Below, one piece after another: positions 4,506 through 7,564 of a DNA stretch of 7,564 nt (the first letter of the stretch is position 1; every line of letters starts with the position of its first letter). This DNA comes from Alphaproteobacteria bacterium. Its GTDB lineage: Bacteria; Pseudomonadota; Alphaproteobacteria; Puniceispirillales; Puniceispirillaceae. The position numbers and the translations under genes are program-made. The stretch lies in NCBI GenBank assembly GCA_011525265.1, contig WTHV01000219.1, positions 1-7,564 of the forward strand, given 5' to 3'. A model generated the notes under the pieces. It saw only the letters and a program-made list of their open reading frames with translations, was not told the origin of the DNA and searched no databases.

Positions 4506-7304
4506 ATGACACAAACAGACCTTTATGCGCTTGGCATCCTATACCCCCTTATCAGTGAGGCTGTCATCATCAGCCCTGATGGCGAGATCGCAACGCACCC
4601 CCTGCAACGCGCGGCGGCAATGGTGCAAAAATCAGATGTGATTGTCTGTCATGCGAAATGGACACAAAGTCGCCTCGGCTTTGACTGTGAGAAGCCCTAT
4701 GATGTGATGGCGCTATTTGCCTTTGTGCGCCCTGCACGCTTTTGCCTGCCGACCCCAACGGGGCTAGCCTCTGCCCTTGGCTTGGCAAAACCAACAAGCC
4801 CAGAAGATGAGGCGCTTGTCATTGGCAAAGCTGCCCATCACTTACTTGATGAAATTGATGATATGTTGCCGCCTCAGCAAAAAACTATCCAAGAATTGGC
4901 GGAAATGATGGGGCGTGGCGGCTGGCCTTGGGCAGGGATTATCTTGCATCGTCTTGGACATGTGCCAGCGGTAAATGCACCGCCCAATCCGCGTGCGGCA
5001 CATTTATTCTCACAGCTGAGCGATGTGGATGATATGCCCCCAAGAGGCACACCCGGCATCCAGCCTGTTATGCCAGATGCGGCACGCGCAAAATTAGCTG
5101 AAATCCTTGGCCCCACAGCAGAGGTAAGAGATAGTCAATCTGATTATGCGGCCGCTCTTTCTTCTGTATTTGCAAGCCCTGATGAGACCATCAATCCCAC
5201 CTTGGTTTTGGCAGAGGCTGGCACTGGTACTGGCAAAACACTTGGCTATCTCGCCCCTGCCAGCCTATGGGCGCATATGAATAAGGGCGCTGTGTGGGTT
5301 TCAACTTACACACGGTCTTTGCAACAGCAAATCGCTGAGGAATTAACGCGTATCTATCCCTCTGCCCATAGTGAAAAAGTCGTTATTCGCAAAGGGCGCG
5401 AGAATTACCTGTGTTTGCTGAATTTTGAAGAAGCGCTATCAGCTATGCCAGGGCAACCGCAAATCGCCCCCGCACTTGGGCTTATGGCCCGCTGGATTGC
5501 CGCTAGCCCTGATGGCGATCTGACAGGGGCAAGTTTTCCGGCATGGCTTGTTGATTTGCTCGGCCCGCGTGCCACCACATCCCTTTCGGATAGGCGCGGT
5601 GAATGTATTCACTCAGCCTGTTCACATTATCATAAATGCTTTGTTGAAAAATCAGTCAGAGGCGCGCGCCATGCCGATATCGTCATTGCAAATCATGCGC
5701 TTGTAATGATTAATGCTGCACTTGGCACCCATAGCCCTAAAGGCTCAGATGATAAGCCTGTTATGGGCAGTGATCCCAATGCCCCGCGTCGTCTTATCTT
5801 TGATGAGGGGCATCATGTATTTGATGCCGCTGATTCTGCTTTTTCTGCCCTTGCCTCGGCAATGGAGGCGGCCGAATTACGCCGCTGGGTTCGCGGGGCA
5901 GAAGATGGCCGTAAAGGCCGTGCAAGAGGACTGCGCAAACGCCTTGAAGAGTTGATTGCCAGCAGTGATGAAGGCCTAAAAGCCCTTGAAGATGCCACAG
6001 AAGCCGCACGGTGCTTACCCGCAGAAGGGTGGCGTAAACGCCTCTCAGATGCAGCGCCTATGGGCGCGGCAGAGGATTTCTTCTTTCATTTGCGACGTGA
6101 TATTTATCAACGTGCGTCTGATACAACTAGCCTGTTTGATATTCAAGTTCAGCTCTACCCCTGCTCAGAAGCGGTGATAGCAAAAGGGGCGGCATTCGCA
6201 ACCGCATTGGAGGCTATGACAGCACCGCTCAACACCCTCTCCAAACTACTTTATAAGATATTGGATGAAGACGGCGAAGAGCTTGACCATACCATGCGTG
6301 CGCGCCTTGAAGGGGCGGCGCGCGGCCTTGAGAGACGAGCAGGTGGCCCGATTGCTTCATGGATTGTTATGTTGCGCGATTTATCATCTGAGGGGCGCGA
6401 TTTATTTGTTGATTGGGCACAGCTTGATAGGCGTGATGGCGCTGATATTGATATTGGTCTACATCGCCATTTCCTTGACCCAACAGAGCCTTTTGCACAG
6501 CAAGTCTTGCGGTCTGCTGATGGGGTGGCGATTACCTCTGCGACTTTGGCAGATACCACCATGATACCGCCAAAAGAAGATGATGGCATAGCTGAACAAC
6601 GCATTGATTGGCACAGTGCCAAAGTGCTGACAGGCGCATCTCACCTTGCGCATCCAGCGCTGATATCACAGCATAAATCGCCCTTTGATTATGCCGCGGC
6701 AACAAGGATATTTGTGGTAAATGATGTCGCACGAGATAGGCCATCAGCCACAGCAGGCGCGATGGGCGCCCTGTTCAAAGCCGCAGGTGGTGGCGGGCTT
6801 GGTCTTTTCACAGCCATTCAACGCCTGCGCGCAACACATAAAATCCTGCTCCCCGATTTGGCACAAGAGGGGCTTGCCCTTTATGGCCAGCACGTTGATA
6901 GGATGAATCTTTCCACCTTAATTCAGCTGTTTCGTGAAGATAGCACAGCCTGCTTGCTTGGTACTGATGCTGTGCGTGACGGGGTTGACGTGCCGGGGGA
7001 TGCTTTGCGCCTTATGGTCTATGACCGTGTGCCATGGCCACGCCCTGATATGCTCTATAAGGCACGCGCCGATTTCTATGGAAGAGAGGCATGGACAGAT
7101 AGGCTGACACGTTTGAAATTGCGCCAAGCCTTCGGCCGGCTAATTAGGCGTGATACAGATAAGGGGGTATTTGTTATCCTTGATAGCCGCCTTCCCACCA
7201 GATTAACAAATGCCTTCCCGCAAGGGGTGGAGATTGAACGTGTGGGGCTGGCAGAGGCGATTGCCGGCACCAAAGCCTTTTTCAAGAATCATGATGAGAC
7301 ATAA
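4506..7304 (+). CDS. DinG/XPD-family ATP-dependent DNA helicase with Fe-S cysteines
   Basis: This is a superfamily 2 helicase of 932 residues, probably a 5'-3' iron-sulfur enzyme like DinG and YoaA, which act in DNA repair and in resolving replication obstacles. Motifs in order: Q-motif-like RDSQSDY (208-214); Walker A EAGTGTGKT (237-245, K244); Ia WVSTYTRSLQQQ (264-275); four candidate 4Fe-4S ligands C303, C367, C372 and C378; ANHAL (395-399); Walker B DEGH (433-436); III ITSATL (676-681); V GTDAVRDGVDVPG (819-831); and VI QAFGRLIRR (874-882). The first 200 or so residues lack a helicase motif; part of them (about 44-118) recalls a DEDDh exonuclease without its catalytic acids. ATG 4506 is chosen because an in-frame TAG at 4497-4499 precludes any earlier start, although no Shine-Dalgarno is visible. 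The gene is divergent from lysK and convergent with groL. The family is secure; I withhold dinG as a symbol because orthology is unproven. Confidence 0.9.
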   Translation: MTQTDLYALGILYPLISEAVIISPDGEIATHPLQRAAAMVQKSDVIVCHAKWTQSRLGFDCEKPYDVMALFAFVRPARFCLPTPTGLASALGLAKPTSPEDEALVIGKAAHHLLDEIDDMLPPQQKTIQELAEMMGRGGWPWAGIILHRLGHVPAVNAPPNPRAAHLFSQLSDVDDMPPRGTPGIQPVMPDAARAKLAEILGPTAEVRDSQSDYAAALSSVFASPDETINPTLVLAEAGTGTGKTLGYLAPASLWAHMNKGAVWVSTYTRSLQQQIAEELTRIYPSAHSEKVVIRKGRENYLCLLNFEEALSAMPGQPQIAPALGLMARWIAASPDGDLTGASFPAWLVDLLGPRATTSLSDRRGECIHSACSHYHKCFVEKSVRGARHADIVIANHALVMINAALGTHSPKGSDDKPVMGSDPNAPRRLIFDEGHHVFDAADSAFSALASAMEAAELRRWVRGAEDGRKGRARGLRKRLEELIASSDEGLKALEDATEAARCLPAEGWRKRLSDAAPMGAAEDFFFHLRRDIYQRASDTTSLFDIQVQLYPCSEAVIAKGAAFATALEAMTAPLNTLSKLLYKILDEDGEELDHTMRARLEGAARGLERRAGGPIASWIVMLRDLSSEGRDLFVDWAQLDRRDGADIDIGLHRHFLDPTEPFAQQVLRSADGVAITSATLADTTMIPPKEDDGIAEQRIDWHSAKVLTGASHLAHPALISQHKSPFDYAAATRIFVVNDVARDRPSATAGAMGALFKAAGGGGLGLFTAIQRLRATHKILLPDLAQEGLALYGQHVDRMNLSTLIQLFREDSTACLLGTDAVRDGVDVPGDALRLMVYDRVPWPRPDMLYKARADFYGREAWTDRLTRLKLRQAFGRLIRRDTDKGVFVILDSRLPTRLTNAFPQGVEIERVGLAEAIAGTKAFFKNHDET

Positions 7305-7336
7305 AAAAGCGGCCCTGAATTAACAGAGCCGCTTTT
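7303..7336. terminator. Bidirectional terminator between the helicase gene and groL
   Basis: AAAAGCGGC (7305-7313) pairs perfectly with GCCGCTTTT (7328-7336), a 9-bp stem with a 14-nt loop in which CT/AG can pair further. Read on the minus strand, the A run at 7303-7308 becomes T6, so it is a good terminator for groL, 27 bp past its stop. On the plus strand the T run is only four bases, so helicase termination is weaker. The stem starts at the first base after the helicase TAA. Confidence 0.8.
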
Positions 7337-7363
7337 AACATCTATGCAATTATGGGGGGGTGC

Positions 7364-7564
7364 TTAGAAGCCCATGCCACCCATACCGCCCATGCCGCCC
7401 ATATCAGGGGCTGCCGGTGCGGCTGCCTTTGGGTCGTCCAAATCACCAACCATTGCTTCAGTTGTGATAAGAAGACCTGCAACAGATGCTGCATTTTGTA
7501 ATGATGAACGCACCACCTTAGCAGGGTCAATCACACCAGCTTTGATAAGGTCTGTGAACTCACC
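7364..7564 (-). CDS. groL: Chaperonin GroEL (60 kDa), C-terminal 66 residues (5' end outside window)
   Basis: GroEL is the ATP-driven double-ring folding chamber that works with GroES in the cytoplasm. Reading the minus strand from the window edge gives GEFTDLIKAGVIDPAKVVRS, then SLQNAASVAGLLITTEAMV, an equatorial-domain segment that is nearly invariant in GroEL. The tail is alanine- and proline-rich and ends in repeated Gly-Gly-Met with a final Gly-Phe before TAA. The Gly-Gly-Met tail is the flexible C-terminus that lines the cavity floor in group I chaperonins. About 480 residues are missing to the right. groES would be expected farther right, upstream of groL, if the usual groES-groL operon holds. 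The gene converges on the helicase gene, with a shared hairpin terminator between them. The identification is firm despite the short fragment; whether this is the main or an extra groL copy cannot be told. Confidence 0.95.
   Translation of the reverse strand, partial: GEFTDLIKAGVIDPAKVVRSSLQNAASVAGLLITTEAMVGDLDDPKAAAPAAPDMGGMGGMGGMGF

Noticed and set aside
6251..6622. A 123-codon minus-strand open frame inside the helicase gene
   Set aside because: It is antisense to motif-bearing helicase sequence, with a serine- and arginine-rich, low-information product.
7371..7402. Short tandem repeat near the right end
   Set aside because: It encodes the normal Gly-Gly-Met tail of GroEL, not a separate repeat element.
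7342..7530. A 62-codon minus-strand open frame near the right end
   Set aside because: It is out of frame with the clear GroEL C-terminus, which reads through the same bases and ends at 7364.
1..7564. Defence island, CRISPR array, mobile element or novel multi-gene system
   Set aside because: All complete genes but one belong to known housekeeping or repair families; no spaced repeats, transposase, integrase or attachment-site duplication is visible.

Overview
The window is an ordinary-looking stretch of bacterial chromosome, most likely from an alphaproteobacterium. The evidence is a CobT-type (aerobic, CobNST) cobaltochelatase subunit, a class I lysyl-tRNA synthetase, a class 2 dihydroorotate dehydrogenase, a small RHH_4-type ribbon-helix-helix protein, and a DinG/XPD-like helicase with an alphaproteobacterial-style N-terminal region. 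Base composition is roughly balanced. A marine, SAR116-like lineage is possible, but this is a guess from gene content and composition only. No transposase, integrase, phage gene, CRISPR array, tRNA or rRNA is visible.

Layout from left to right. (1) The 3' third of cobT (+) ends at 666 and faces rpmB (-, ribosomal protein L28) across a compact hairpin that looks like a terminator on both strands. (2) rpmB has a good Shine-Dalgarno that favours its second ATG, and a plausible promoter in the 184-bp gap at 1064-1247. (3) Across that gap, in the opposite direction, lies a small gene for a ribbon-helix-helix protein. The gap holds two copies of an 8-bp direct repeat 42 bp apart. (4) The RHH gene runs into the 3' end of pyrD (-), overlapping it tail to tail by 19 bp. 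A terminator-like hairpin directly after the RHH stop codon lies inside pyrD coding sequence. (5) lysK (class I LysRS) and pyrD are both on the minus strand, 15 bp apart, and probably form an operon. (6) A 196-bp divergent intergenic region with a strong C5A4/T4G5 inverted repeat separates lysK from a 932-residue iron-sulfur helicase gene (+). (7) The helicase gene converges on the 3' end of groL (-, GroEL), with a second two-way terminator-like hairpin between them.

The genes are mostly housekeeping: cobalamin synthesis, translation (L28, LysRS), pyrimidine synthesis, DNA repair or replication support, and protein folding. They do not add up to a single pathway, and I see no new multi-gene system. 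The items most worth a second look are the RHH regulator with its possible operator repeats, the lysK/helicase intergenic hairpin, the terminator embedded in the pyrD coding end, and the helicase N-terminal region, which resembles a decayed DEDDh exonuclease.
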